64,000 nt of DNA from Marsupella aquatica (taxonomy: Eukaryota > Marchantiophyta): positions 24,180,001-24,244,000 of the forward strand of contig OZ316895.1 in the NCBI GenBank assembly GCA_973895155.1, written 5' to 3'. Positions 35,431-48,600 of this stretch are shown piece by piece. Each line of letters opens with the position of its first letter. The stretch's first letter is position 1. The position numbers and the translations under genes are program-made. The notes below the pieces were generated by a model. That model was not told the DNA's origin and made no database searches. It worked only from the letters and a program-made list of their open reading frames with translations.

Positions 35431-37527
35431 AGTGGTGGCCCTCCCACCACGTGCCCGTCTAAACTCGTTTCTCAGCCTTGAAACAAGTCGAACCTTGCAC
35501 TAACACGGAATGTTGGGGCAAGTTCTTCCCGACTATACTCCTTGTCGTTAGCGACCCCTCCCATACGAAGCCGCACTTGCCCTCGTCAGCACAACCGTCG
35601 CTCAACGGTCTTTGCTATCTGCACAAGCAACCAACCAACCGGTAAGAACTTGTCTTGATCTCGGAACTCCCAAGACCATTGTCTTGCCTCAAGCTCAACA
35701 GTCGTTAGTAAGTAGGTCAGCGGATAGAGCCTCCCAGGCCCGCATGGCCTTGCCATAAGCTGAAACTAAGGTCGACATCACTGTTCGTCCAGAACAGTCT
35801 ATCTACCGGATGTCGCCCAAGCTTCCCCACTTTCTACCCGTCAATGGCTGACCGCCCTACCTCCAGGACATGCCCATGGCCCAAACTCAGTTTGTCACAA
35901 ACTAGTAGTAACACGCCGGGACCATTCAGTTTCTAGATCTTAGCCACCTCTCTGTGAAACCGGGTTCCGCTCAACCTCTCACCATGCATTGGGACCAGAT
36001 CTCAATGGCAGCCCCCAGAGTCTACTTGGTTCTATCTCTCCAACATCAGGTCCCCATGGGAACCAAATGCGGTTTGGTCACTGTTCGACTTCGGATCGGC
36101 AAGAGGGACTCCCTCTATTGCAAGCCTCAAAACCAAAATCATCCAATGCACAATCAGAGAGCACCATGAGGTAGCTTTCTTCATTAGATTTCCAACGAGC
36201 CCAAGAACTCCCCCAACGGAGATCCGGTCGTCGAGTTATGTTTGTTTCCGCTTCAAAACTCGAAATGACGTATCTTCGTCGATCGCGATCAGCTCGAGCT
36301 CAAACTTGAGAGTACCACTCCCCTCATATATGCTTCTGGGGACCTGCCACCCTCGGACCAGCTTTGGTCCCCTATCTTTGGCCCCCTACCTGAGGGTCCG
36401 TGGGCCCCGCCACTTAGCTCGAAACGAAGATAATCGAAAACCTTCCATAACTTGGCCTCGAGCGCGAATTGTGGCATAACGGGTTAAAAGTTACGGCCCT
36501 AAACCCGCTCTGGTCCAGGCAACCCCCTCTTGGTCCATCGATGCACGGCGACTCTATTCGAGTCTAAATCGGCCATAACTTTTGGCCCTTAGGTCCGTTG
36601 GCCAAAAAATATGCGGCCCCATGATCGGGCTCATGTGGAGCTTCTCAGGCCCCTATGGTGATCCGTTGGAAAAATAGTTCATTTTTCCGTGATCGGCAAC
36701 GGGCCCAAATTACAAGCATGCGGCTTGAGTCGGCCATAACTTTTGGTCCCTGGGTCCGTTGGCCGAGAAATATGCGGCCCCATGATCGGGCTCATGTAGG
36801 GCTTCTTGGGCCCTATGGTGATCCGTTGGAAAAATAGTTCATTTTTCCATGATCGGCAACGGGCCCAAACTACAAGCATGCGGCTTGAGTCGGCCATAAC
36901 TTTTGGCCCCTGGGTCCGTTGGCCGAGAGATATGCGGCCCCATGATCGGGCTCATGTGGGGCTTCTTGGGCCCCTATGGTGATCCATTGGAAAAATAGTT
37001 CATTTTTCCATGATCGGCAACGGGCCCAAACTACAAGCATGCGGCTTGAGTCGGTCATAACTTTTGGCCCCTGGGTCCGTTGGCCGAGAAATATGCGGCC
37101 CCATGATCGGGCTCATGTAGGGCTTCTTGGGCCCCTATGGTGATCTGTTGGAAAAATAGTTCATTTTTCCATGATCGGCAACGGGCCCAAACTACAAGCA
37201 TGCGGCTTGAGTCGATCATAACTTTTGGCCCCTGGGTCCGTTGGCCGAGAAATATGTGGCCTCATGATCGGGCTCATGTGGGGCTTCTCGGGCCCCTATG
37301 GTGATCCATCAAAAAAATAGTTCATATTTCTGTGATCGGCAATGGGCCCAATAAAGTTAATTGGAGCGCGCTTTTCTCAAGTCTTGTCCTTGCTCTTACT
37401 AGCCTCCTCTTTGTTAGTCGCATCCCTAATGGCCATGATGGTAGCAAATCTAAGAGGGGCTCAACGCTGGAGTTAGGCAACGTCAGAGCAATTACGAGTA
37501 GGTGAAAGTTGTATTCGCGACTTTTTG
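35426..37527. mobile_element. 2.09-kb insertion nested in copia integrase, unclassified
   Basis: The copia reading frame breaks off at 37523-37527 and resumes at 35426-35430. Both sites carry TTTTG in direct orientation, a 5-bp target duplication, so the insert is 35431-37522. It begins AGTGGTGGCC and ends GCGACT, with only AGT/ACT inverted at the tips and no LTRs or long inverted repeats. It encodes nothing recognisable. Its right half is a 161-bp tandem array. It may be a truncated or non-autonomous LTR-type element. The 5-bp duplication suggests integrase-mediated insertion. Confidence 0.75.
36561..37350 (+). repeat. 161-bp tandem repeat, about five copies
   Basis: The phrase CGGCTTGAGTCGG recurs at 36721, 36881, 37042 and 37203, giving a 160-161 bp period. 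Earlier (36561) and later (to about 37350) copies are more diverged. Each unit contains CATAACTTTTGGCCC, CCATGATCGGGCTCATGT and CCTATGGTGATC. The central copies are almost identical, indicating recent expansion or homogenisation. Confidence 0.92.
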
Positions 37528-38540
37528 TAAGTAATTGCCCGACTAGGAGAGAGATTTACTAGATAAGCAGCTATGTTGACAGCTTCCGCCCAAAAGATTT
37601 GTGGCAATTTAGAGTGGCTCAACATGCTCCTTGCTCGCTCCAATAATGTGCGGTTGAATCGCTTAGCAACACCATTTTGCTCAAGAGTGTACACTGTTGT
37701 GAGATGGTGAGTAATTTCCTTATTTGCACAATACGTGTTGAACTCGCCAGAGGTGTATTCACCACCATTATCTGATCATAGATATCTCACATTCTTTGTA
37801 GTCTGTGTCTCAACTTGAGCTACCCATTGTTTGAAGATGGAAAGCACTTCAAACTTATGGGCAATGAAATAAATCTAAACAAACCTTGAGTAATCATCGA
37901 TAAACGATACATAGTATTGTTTGCCTGAATGTGAGGAAATCGGAGCAAGACCCCACACATCGGAATGAATATACTCAAGTACAACTTTAGAATGATGAAT
38001 GGCAGTCGGAAATGGAGTTCTTGTTTTCTTGCCGACAATGTAATGATCACAAAAACTCAACTTGCATGCTTGCAATCCTGGTAGGAGATGTCGCTTGTGT
38101 AGGATTTCCAAACTTTTTTCACTCATGTGACCAAGCCGAACATGCCATAAATTGATTTTCTCCTCCTGAGATGTGACCAAATTGACTTCGGCAAGAACGG
38201 TGGTGCCTTCCAAGACATAGATGTTTCTTTTCCTCTTGCCAATAAGAACTTCATTTGATTCGGGCGTGACTGTTAACACCCCATTAGTTGCACTCCATTG
38301 ATAACCCTTCGCATCCAAGTAGCCAAGAGAAATCAAATTCTTACACATTTCTGGAATGTGTCTGACATTTGATAGAGTACAGTACTTGCCATTGGGTAGT
38401 TGAATCTTTACGGATCCAATCCTTAAAACTTTGCAAGAATGATTATTTCCCATCAAAACAGATCCGTTGATAGGAGTGTAGGATGAGAAAAGTTCACGCA
38501 TATAACACATGTGATACGAGCAAGGTGAATCCAAGATCCA
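37528..38540 (-). pseudogene. Copia element 1 pol, 5' part: protease and integrase
   Basis: The protease region begins WILDSPCSYHMC, where the usual active-site Asp-Ser-Gly has Pro in place of Gly. Then come the GAG-pre-integrase zinc site (LWHVRLGH...CDHYIVGK, with the last Cys replaced by Tyr) and the integrase core (SDVWG, SDNGGEY, NGVAKRFNRTL). Two in-frame stops occur within the core, after DDYSRFV and just before SDNGG. The frame is cut at 37523-37527 by the nested insertion and resumes at 35430. Confidence 0.88.
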
Positions 38541-39489
38541 TTAACAATCCTCAACTTGGGAAGTGGTACACAATGAAAATCCTTCACTATCCTCTTCTCG
38601 AACAACTACTTGGGCTGAAGAACCGGCAACTTCCTTGAATGTGTCTTTGACGCGACAATCCTTCTTCATGTGGCCCACTTTGTCACACTTCCAACACTTT
38701 ATCTCACGAGTAGACTTGGATGGTGATTTGGATCGAGATCTATAATTTGGATCTAAACCTCCTCCTACCAAAAGATCGGTCGTGGAACTTTCCTCGCTCC
38801 ATGGGAAGTGGGTTAAACCTTTTGTTTTCATGAGATGACTCTCTTGATTTGCCTCTTTCTACCAACAGTGCTCTTGATGATGAGGTTGAGGTAAGATGAG
38901 CTGAAGAAACCAGCTTAGACTGCATGTCATCGGTCAACAGGGCACTCACCACATCATTGTAGGATATAGTTGTCTTATCACGGAATAGAAGAACTCGAGA
39001 CAAAGATTGGTACGAAGGTGGTAGTGAGCTCAAGAGTTGTAAGGCTTTCTTTTCTTCGCTCAAATGCTCCCCCAAATTCTCTAGGTCAACCACAAGATCA
39101 TTGAACTGATCGATATGATCTTGAATCTTGACTCCATCAGCCATTTTGAATTGCATGAGCTTCAGGCTTGCATACATTCGGTTTGACATCTCCTTCTTGT
39201 AGTACTTGTTGCGCAATGCTTGAAACAAGTCCATCACCGTTTGTGTTGTTTTTTCCTCGAACTGCTTCTTCACATTATTTTTCAAGTACATGCCAACAAT
39301 ACTTACCGCTTGATCCTGGAGATCATGCCAATCATCATCTTCCATCTCCTTGGGTTGAGATCTTAGTACCTTGCCTAGGCCCATCGCCCTAAGTGCATCC
39401 CTCACGTTACGGTCCCACATTGTATAGTCTATCCGACCATCAAATTTTTCCACCTCAAACCTTTGACCTCCAATCCTAGTAGTCGCCAT
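38541..39489 (-). pseudogene. Copia element 1 gag (capsid/nucleocapsid), frameshifted
   Basis: Starts ATG at 39489 and encodes a copia-type Gag (UBN2 family) with the motif block LQLLSSLPPSYQSLSRVLL. The frame shifts between about 38830 and 38745. The second frame holds the zinc knuckle CWKCDKVGHMKKDC, of CX2CX4HX4C type, followed by an acidic stretch. An in-frame TAA at about 38541 lies just before the protease motif. Gag would form the cytoplasmic virus-like particle and bind the element RNA. Confidence 0.88.
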
Positions 39490-40646
39490 CGCTGGAATGC
39501 CAAATGTAGTGTGGAGTCGCCTTCCGACAAGAAATAAACGTTGAATGCTCAGATGTGGGGTGTGAAATTAAGGCCAAAATTGAAAGTTGGTGAATTTTGA
39601 AACTGATCACTCCTATGTGTAGCCCACAAGGTAACGCTCCGAATTCTGAAAATGGTTTGTCAAATGAACTCTCGAGTGTTGAGAATTTTTACTCCGACCG
39701 GAGGGGGGTAAAAGATGAAATAATTACCCCTCGAGGGAATCTCTTATGCCAAAGATTCCACTAGTATACTTTTTCAGAATTGAACGCACCAATACTTGCC
39801 TAGCTTCCCCAAGTACGCCTCTCCAAAAGTTGAAGTTGATCCGATTTTATTTGCCGCTCAGAATCTTTGACCTTCGGTAAAAATTTAAGCCTCTGGAAAA
39901 AAATCTTTTCGAGAAATTCCGTCCGCCCTTGTAAAGCCCCTCTGGGGGACTTCACAGGGGGCACTTCCCCCTGCCCGAGCCCTGTCAAGCCCTAGAAAGG
40001 CCTCCTCGAAGTTTTCGACCTCCTCGCGTGTCCGCGGAAGTCGCGATTACTCACGGCAGAAAGTACCCCTCGGCGAATTCACTCAAATTTCCGTCTCAGT
40101 TTTTGACAAAATCCAATTCTGATTTCAGATTCAGAAACTAGACTTCGAGGGCATCAAGATTGATATAAAGAACTTGCAAAACGGTGGAGTAATGAGGGAG
40201 AAACAATTCGGTGAAAGTGACTGATATTAAGTTATCTGCCATAGTCAAAATTTCGAGCTCAAAAAATGAGAATTGAAATTAAGATGGTTTCTCAACCGTT
40301 TGACGGAATCCAACGATGTTGATATCGAAACGTCTAGAAAGACAAGGTGCTCAAGCGTATCTCAGTTTCAAATCCTGATAGAACAATCAAAAAGACTGAT
40401 CTGAGAAATTGACCTTATCTCTTGCCCGATAACATAAATTGAAAACCGTCACTTACAATTGTTTCCGTTTCTGACCTCAGGCCTTCATTGCTTCACTGAA
40501 ATGAGCCCCTGGTTGTGTGCTCCACACTTGTGAGAAGATTGAGTCCGATCTTCTTTCAATAGCTCTGCTTCGAAGAGGAAATCATCCGCTGTTCGCTTTG
40601 CTTGAAGCAAGTTCTATGGAGTTCCTAATCGACTGAAAAAACCTGA

Positions 40647-40658
40647 GCTCTGATACCA
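40647..40658 (-). promoter_or_regulatory. Primer-binding site, initiator Met-tRNA type
   Basis: The minus strand reads TGGTATCAGAGC two bases inside the 5' LTR. This 12-mer is complementary to the 3' end of plant initiator methionine tRNA and is the usual copia primer-binding site for minus-strand DNA synthesis. Confidence 0.93.
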
Positions 40659-40660
40659 AT

Positions 40661-40983
40661 TGTGGGGAGAAATCAGATTAGGAAATACACTCCAAACTTA
40701 CACGTGCTCAATAGTTATGTGGTTCGCCTCAAGGTTGACTACGTCCACGGGAAGACCAAACTTTATTAACGGTTATGTGTCTACTCAAGCATCACCATAG
40801 CTCCCATCTCTTCAAGCTCTCATCTCTTGCTGTATCATTGTGTTCTCTCTTGAGAACTCTCTTGTGTGTTCTCACACCACATAGAAGTTGAAGAGATAAG
40901 GACCAACTCTTCAACTAGGGTTTACTCTAACCCTAGTTAACATACTAACCATAGTTCAACCCAAGACTGAGTTAACCTCTACA
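40661..40983 (-). repeat. 5' LTR of copia element 1
   Basis: 323 bp, nearly identical to the left LTR. It lies next to the primer-binding site and so is the 5' LTR of this minus-strand element. The promoter would be here. No TATA box was assigned with confidence. Confidence 0.93.
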
Positions 40984-41007
40984 TCCACATATAACATGAC
41001 CAAAATA

Positions 41008-41233
41008 GCAAGACCTCCTTTTATTATGTCACTTGAGATTCTTCGTCTTCCCTCAAAATTTCTGTGCAATGCATGAGCATAGTTGCACTTACACCAATAT
41101 GGTTGCAAAGACAATCATGATTGGCTATAGTGAAATGAAAAAGATGTATTCACATATCAAACACTATAATAAAAAATCACGCCAATTCTAGTTTATTTTC
41201 TAGTCACAAACCTTTAAACAATATGGGAGTAAA
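41008..41233 (+). repeat. Diverged direct repeat flanking the copia element, right copy
   Basis: Partner of 32508-32750, with shared ordered blocks such as GGCTATAGTGAAATGAAAAA and ACACTATAATAA. It lies just outside the right target-site duplication. Confidence 0.55.
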
Positions 41234-42607
41234 ATGTGGCTATGCTTTCCATCACCGATCTCCAAACAACGAGAGTTTTTGGACCCTCGGCCTCTCCCCT
41301 GTGGTACGCCTGCGGTGACGGCCATGTCCCTCATAACAAATGGTCCCCAACAAGGCTCAATGCCCAACATGTGAAGTGTCATCAAGGAACTGAGCACCAT
41401 GGGCCCAAAACTATAATAAAGGTGTGGTTCGACATTCCATACCTTTGCAATTTACTACCGTGGCCCTGGTCAGTATTATTGTAGTGGTTGGTATTGTCAT
41501 TTGATTTCCCCTAGCGCGAATTAAGGCTTTCAAAGGTGACGTTGTATAGCGGCTAAATGGATAAATTAATCAAAGGAAAGGGCCGCTTCTGCAGAGGCTA
41601 CCAGGTAGTGGCGCAGCCAGGAACTCTGATGGTGGGGCCGTTTCTCAGGTGGTCTCCAGCGGTGATAAGGGAAAATAGTTACGGGTCCCATGGAGTGGGG
41701 CCGCTCGCCCCCCAACTCCTTTTCATGTTGGTTTAACGAGTATCTAAGCCATGATATCCTGGGACCGTGGGTCCGATGTTTGTTTCGGTGGAGGGTCGAG
41801 ACTAGATCCGATGGATCGGGAGTCGGACCGAGCGCATTGACGTGGTCTTCGCATTGATGGCGACTGGTCGAGAGAGGAGACCGTCAACTTGAGAGTTGAG
41901 GACGAGAATCTTCGGGACACGAAAGTACTCTGTTGAGAATTGAATTTGAGGTTCAGTTTGGAGGTTTGTGAAACTGAATTGTGACCATGAGAACCGACAA
42001 GACTGCAACATTTTGGTGAGATCTGCAGAAGAGACGGCGGGGTGGACCGGTGGACTGGTGGAGTGTGCGCAGGCTGTGAGTAATTGTGTATCCTTTCCAG
42101 CCCGCCCATCTTGGAAAGAGCACATCAAAGCAGGCAAGAGCAGAGCCAAGCGAAGAAGTGACGAATCGCACTATCGCAGACACTGAAGTTTAGTTAGCAG
42201 CGAGGCCCAGTCTTTATGAATCTGCCATCGTAGTTGAAGTAATGACCTGTGAGGCCCGGTCTTCATAAATTTGCCATGACTACTGAGTGTCAGAACGGAA
42301 TGGGGAAGAGCAGTAAAAGGGGAGTTAAGGAGAGGAAAGCTGCGTGTTTATACTCTGCCATGCAATAGAATGATATGCGTGACTCGGAGTGAGTTGGATT
42401 GAAGTGGGTTCGATTGGGTGAGGGAGCTGACAGGAACTGTGCGCATTTTGGGGCACCAACTTTTCTAGGAGCTTGGCTGGCTTTGACGATCCGGCAGCTA
42501 GAGCTGATCATGCATTGTAATTGCAGAAGAGGGCTCAATTTGAAGAACCGGCAGCTAGAGCTGATGATGAATTGTTATTGCAGAAGTGGGCGAGGAATTT
42601 GATCGTC
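41234..42607. other. Intergenic / 5' region of the Patched-like gene
   Basis: A GTGGCGCAGCCAGGA...GGTGGGGCCG block at about 41612-41640 resembles a motif often seen at ends of plant repeats. Immediately upstream of the proposed start, 42489-42532 and 42548-42591 are a tandem pair (CCGGCAGCTAGAGCTGAT...TTGCAGAAG). Overlapping open frames on both strands at 41750-42190 have no recognisable motif. Confidence 0.4.
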
Positions 42608-45600
42608 ATGCCCACGGAGCTGCAACAGGACGACGGGATCGGTTTCTCCATTCCTCAACAGCACATTGTCTCACAGGTGAGGCCCATTGTGTGTCCCGCA
42701 CTTATTTGGTGCACGGTGGCCTGAGTTGTGTACACCACTACACCGTATGAGAGTGATCAAGAGCTGAAAATGTAATGATTGTAGGCCGATAATCGTTTCC
42801 GTAGTTGTTTTCATGAAGGTGGAAGCGAAGTAGCGAACCGCTGCTCGCTCTCTCAAATGTACGTGTTCAAACGAGTAAAGGGTATTTATGGCGCAATCCG
42901 TTTACCTACTTCCCTGGTGATGGCGTGACTCGTAGAAAATATGAGAGAGAGAGGTCCGAAGTTGAAATTGATGCGGTACTCCAAATAGGAAATTTACTAT
43001 AATGTCCACGAAGCTGCAACGATCCATTCCGTAACCCCCCCATCAAGTGCACACGTTCCAAGATGTGAGACCATTATTTTGTCGACCAATGCGTACGAAC
43101 TAGGTGAGTGCTTGGGAAAATTTGAGCGATGAGTGAAAACTTGATGAGCTTGTGGAAGAGCGGTCGGGCATTGCTGGCTGTTCTCCGACCTTGACGCACC
43201 TTCGCCATCGTAACGACCAAGGCCGGGTCATTACTGTGTCAGTTTAGAAATGCGCAACCTTGGCAGAAGCTAGGTGAGTAGACTTCAACAGACTGCGAGG
43301 GACACAGGGTGAGGTCAGGGAGTTGTGAATGGAGGGGCCGACATATGCTCGCTTCGGTTACTTTCCCCTCAATCTTCCATTCTAGCTTATAACCTGAACG
43401 AACATATTCACGAAGCGCTGTTGCCTACGAATCACCGATTAACGCTGAAATGAGATCAGTCTTACGGCATCAATCATTCCAGACCTTTTTTCCTCCCGCC
43501 GTTGAGGGCCGATTCCTGACATAACTACATGCGGATTGTCCAATGGCGGCGCATTTGATAGGGATACACTAACTTGCAGGGCTACGAGTAATCCATAGGA
43601 CTACTAGGAACAGCAGGGAGAAGGCGTGTAGACGAACCATTGAGTTTGTGCAAGGCGTGGTGGAGAATTTGCGAGCTTGTGAGAAGAGTTTCGAGCGCTA
43701 GAGAGATTTAGTGAGGCACACAAGGGGTGGCCATTTTCTAGTTGTTGTCGGGAAAACGGGACACGCAGCGGAGGAGAGATGAGTGACCGCATTCTGAGGG
43801 TTAGTAGATCAGCGAGTTGCTTGCTCGCAAAGGTGGTGGCTGGCAGCTGTGCTAGAGTGCTAGTACTTCACCGATTATGAGAAGCTATGAAAGACTTCGA
43901 TGTCTTGTGCGACCGATTTCGTAGAGATCTTCATTACAGAGGGTAAAATGCAGTGCATCGAACATGGCCTCAGGGTCCGTTCACGGCGCGCATAGAACGT
44001 GGACCTAGACCAGAGGGGGCTCGTGCATTCGCATTGTGTTTTCCAGAGACCGGAGGGAAAGACTGATATGCCATTATGCCATCACTGCGTTGTGTGAATA
44101 CCATAGACGAAATGTCGAGAGAGCAAGCCTGCTGTTTAGATATGAAGACTTACTCGTTGCTGGACCTCATTATTATGCTGTGTGACTGCCATAGACGAAA
44201 TGTCGAGAGAGCGAGCTTGCTGGCACATATAAAATCTAACTCGCTCCTGGACTGCAGAAAAAATGCTGGAGGTTATTCAGTGACAATAGCATCCCAGGGG
44301 ATCACGGTGGATTTGCTCTTGAATTGACTTTAACCGCTTCAGGATCGCCAAGTTCGTAGTGCCAACAGCTTATCAGAATGGTGGTGAGTTCCCAGTCCAT
44401 TATTTCTCGATTCTTGTCTCCACCTCCTCGTTGCCTTTTCTCCAGGGGTGTTGTCATTCCGTGTATTCCTACAGATAGAAAACTCACTCGAACGATGGGT
44501 ACTCACCAAGTGGCAGACTCTGTCGTTCAATTGCCTCAACTTATAGATGGATGAAAACATTCCGCGGTTACAAGCGCACAGGCTCAAAACATTGGGCCAT
44601 TCTCACAGTCCTCGCCCATTGGATCCCTTTCATACCTAGTAGAAGGCAGCTGCTATGCCGGAAACCTTCCATTCTCGGTAAGTCGCAACCTGGCGGTTGT
44701 AACTTGAGTCAGGGACGGAGTATCGTAGTATGTGGACACCTTCACCTGATTTAACGTTCCATTGCAGAAAGAGTACCGGCTAGCATCAATTTTCGCCTAT
44801 TCGTTGTTTGTGATGCGTTTTTCATGCTTTGACAATCAGCTTAACGGGTTTGAATGCGTGTTTGCTTGTGTTGCAGGGGTGGTGGAGAGGCCCAAAGAGC
44901 CTCGTTTCAGCTTACCATAGGTTTATAAACAACGTGTTCTCATCCTATGGCTCCTTCATCGCGCACAGACCGCTTCTCCCTCTCTGGTACCTTCCTCCCG
45001 TTCTTTAGTCAGAAGTCTGTCAAAAAACCATCAGTAATATTGAGATCCGTTCGGAGAAATAGACAAACCAACGGATAGATGTCGTTTTGGCACGCCGCCA
45101 CTCCATAACCTCCTATTGCCCCCACGAATTTTAAGAATGACATTGAACTCCCTCTACGGAGAGAGATGTCAAGGATACAATTATGTGTGAGTGTGTGAAG
45201 GATTGTGTAATGTTCAATCACCCCTCTAGACATAGAAAAATGTGGATACAATTATGTGTCTTTGTGGTAGCAAAATGACATTGAACTCCCTCGTTTCCCC
45301 TTCTTTCTTTTCTCTTCATCTAATTTGGTTCTGGCTGATTAATTGCACGCAATTTTACTAACCTTTTCCCGTGATGTCTGGAGACTTCAATTTTCGAGCG
45401 CCGATGCAATTTTGCCTTGACATCTCATTTCTCGCTACTCTCTGAACTCTTAAATCTCGTATGTTGCACCTGAAAACTTGACATTTACGGCCGCGGGTCC
45501 CCTTTTAACTCCACGGCAACGCTGTTCACTGACGCACAAGTCGATCGTCGTAGAGATAATCACAAATGGAGAGCTCCATACCCGTCAATGTTTTGTCAAC

Positions 45601-48600
45601 GGCTTCCGAGTTGACCTGAACTGCTGACCGCGACCTCAAGAACACTGTCGCACATGCATAACTATACCGAAATATCTGCTACAGTTAGTCGGAGTTATTC
45701 CCCATCGCTGACCTCAGCGGGTGTAAGGATACCCAAAGTGAACTTCCTCGACCGTGTACCTCATCATTTGTCCTTTTTCCGAGTAGTTAGCTCACAGCAC
45801 GGACTTCGGTTTCTGAAAGTTCTCCAGCGGTGTCGGACGACGAGGGCTGTGAAATGTTTCTCGTTCGTGGAGTGGAGTAACAATACAATTTTTTACCACC
45901 TCGAAAGTCCGGCCGTGTTGCAGACAGAAGACCTCTGTTTCGGTTTGTACTAAGTGGTCCGGAATTAGTGGTTGAATGATCTCACGCATTGAAGATTTAC
46001 GGGTGTCATGAATACTGTGCTTCATGATGTGTACTCGAAAACCCTCGAGTAGCATCAACTGAAGAGACACTGTACCTTATCGTGTAGAATATCTGCTTAG
46101 GTACTACAACTTTCGTGCGAGGCTTCCTAATTTTGTAACCCATATCTGTGCAGTTTGGGGATAATTCTGTTGGGAGGATTCTGCTTTGGGCTGTTCAAGT
46201 ACAGCAAGGAGTCGGACCTTGAGAAGCTATGGGTGGAGCATGGGTCCCAGGTTGTCGGCCAGAGGGAATTTTTTAATTCGAGGTGAGAGTGGGATCTCGT
46301 TGTGCTCCCTTCGCTGCAGACAGTACAAGCTGCGGCGTAATCTCAGACATCCCTTTTTCTCACTCGATAATGAGAAATCTGGGACGAGAAATATTCAGAG
46401 TAGCAAGCTGCTTGGAAGTTTTCAGTGCTCTGTTCTGTCGAGCTTGGCAGTTAGCAATGCAATCTCATTTCTAATTTTCTGTCTTTTCCCGATGTTCGCC
46501 TAGCAGCAGCAGCGCGTTCGATCACGCCAATTATTGACTCTGCTCGTCGACTGGTGATGACCAGGTTTGGAGGAATCTCTCGTCAGGAGATTGCTGCAAT
46601 CGTTGACAAGGACTCTCCTGACGCGCAACTCCCGTTGGCGGAGGCGTTTGACGCTCTCACTTACAGCATAGCTCCTCTGTTTGACAGTCTGTCGTGGGAG
46701 TACACTGTGCCGGGCAGTAATCGCAAGGCGAATCTCTCTCAGGTAGATGATTTTCCCTTCGCTTCAATAATGTTGTTACCTCTTTATACGTCTTCGTCAT
46801 TCAGAACTGGGTGCAGCTAATGTTGTTTATCTCCCGGTATATTGTGTACTACTCCATGAATTACGTCCTCTTGCTCCAACCTCGTCACTCATCCCGCAAT
46901 TGAGACGAATCACTGGAGGCTTTTGGAAATTGTTGTTTCTCCCGGTATATTGTGTACTACTCCATGACTTACGTCCTCTTGTTCCAACCTCGTTACTCAT
47001 CTCGCAATTGAGACGAATCAGCAATTGAGACGAATCACTGGAGGCTTGTTGGAAATTGCTAATTTACATCATTCGATCGATTTTTTGCTAACACGAACGA
47101 AGGCCGACGGTCGTTTCTGGTTGAAGCCGTTAGACTTCTCAACCGAGATAGTTCCCACGGCTCCTTTCATCATAATGTAATCTCACCGTGCTGCTAAATT
47201 CGTCTTACTACAGCAGATCCTTCACTAGCAGTTTGGGTACTGGTCTCCCAGGCTGCTTCTCTGTGATTATGCCTCGGATTATTCTGGACTTCTCTCGCTG
47301 ACGATAAGATCGGCTATGAAATATCTGGGTGCAGGCAGACTTCTGTGTGAGGCCTTTGGTGCCGCCTGCACTTAAGCCAGGGAGCAACCCGGCCAAAGAT
47401 AACAACTGGCTGTCGTATGGATATCAAGTTCTCTCATCGTGCTCGCTGCAAGCTACTTTTGCTCCTCTAAATATCACCAATTACACTCCTCTGCCACCAG
47501 GCTGGGGTATTGACAGATTCCCATGTACTAAACTCGTTCCTCAAGATTGCTTTCGCGAAGGCGGGGAGATTGACTATCCGCTTGCTCTTCAGCAACTCGA
47601 GACTGTCCTACCTGCCATCCCTGGGGGTAAGTCGGACATTCAACTACCTAAATTTTAGAAACTTTGGAAGCTCTAACCACAGCTAGTACAGCGATAAACG
47701 TTCCAGCTCATGTGATGAATCTCACTCAAGTACGCCCGTCAATAGAAGCGTGACCGTCCTCGACAACTTGAGCGAGCTGAAGGCCCAAGAACTCTAGAGT
47801 TAACAGTTTTCGGTTCTAGCTCGATACTAGTTTGCGCCGCTTGGCGAACAAATGAAGCTGTTCTATCTTATAGGCTCTAGTCAAGCTTTATCGGCTATAG
47901 TAGATTGTTTTAAGGGGAGCCTCCGCCCTACTAATTTACCCTCATGCTGTCCCTGACCGTGTAGCGAAACTACTCTTCATCCTTGGTGTTTTGGTGAACT
48001 CTTTGTTTGTTGATGAAACGTCTAGCAATCATTCCACTGGAGTCCGAGCTCAATGCTTACCTTTCATGCGATTCTGTTGTGTCTGTTTGCACAGTCGGAA
48101 TCGTCACTCTGGTGGATCTCACAGCCCAATTCCAGTTAAAGTCGAACTTTTGCAGAGATGAACTTACGAACACCACCACTGCTATATTTCAAGCAGCAGG
48201 AGTATCTTCATCAGTGATTGCTGCTGAAGTACCAACGGTAAGTAAACGGGAGAATTCAAGGACTTTGAATCACAATTGATTCGCACACAAGCACACTCAT
48301 GCTGGCAGGAAATTCTTGTGTACTGTGAACAACTCTCAAGTGCTCTCAAGTGCTTTATCTGGCAGAATCATGTAAAGCCAACATATTCTCTTCGAGTGAA
48401 TGAGCGAACCGTTTGGACAATACAGGCTGGGGATCGATTCGTTTGTCTCCATGATGATTGGAGAAACTTGGATCCTGCAATTCAATAATGTCTTTTAGCT
48501 TAAATGCAGGAATAATACGTTTACCAAGATGATTCGAATTTGACCGGGTTCTGGTTTTTGCCGATTTTGGGCCTCTGACTGGGCTATCTACAACGGTGCT

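Larger units (their letters stand above)
32840..40983 (-). mobile_element. Ty1-copia LTR retrotransposon, complete but decayed, with nested insert
   Basis: Two LTRs of 324 and 323 bp (32840-33163 and 40661-40983) start TGTGGGGAGA and end CCTCTACA. They differ by about six substitutions and one indel (~98% identity), so insertion is fairly recent. TCCAC is duplicated on both sides (32835-32839 and 40984-40988). Coding is on the minus strand in copia order: gag, protease, integrase, RT, RNase H. It is disrupted by several stops, two frameshifts and a 2.1-kb insertion in integrase. The region 39490-40646 is the untranslated leader and shows nothing coding. Confidence 0.95.
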
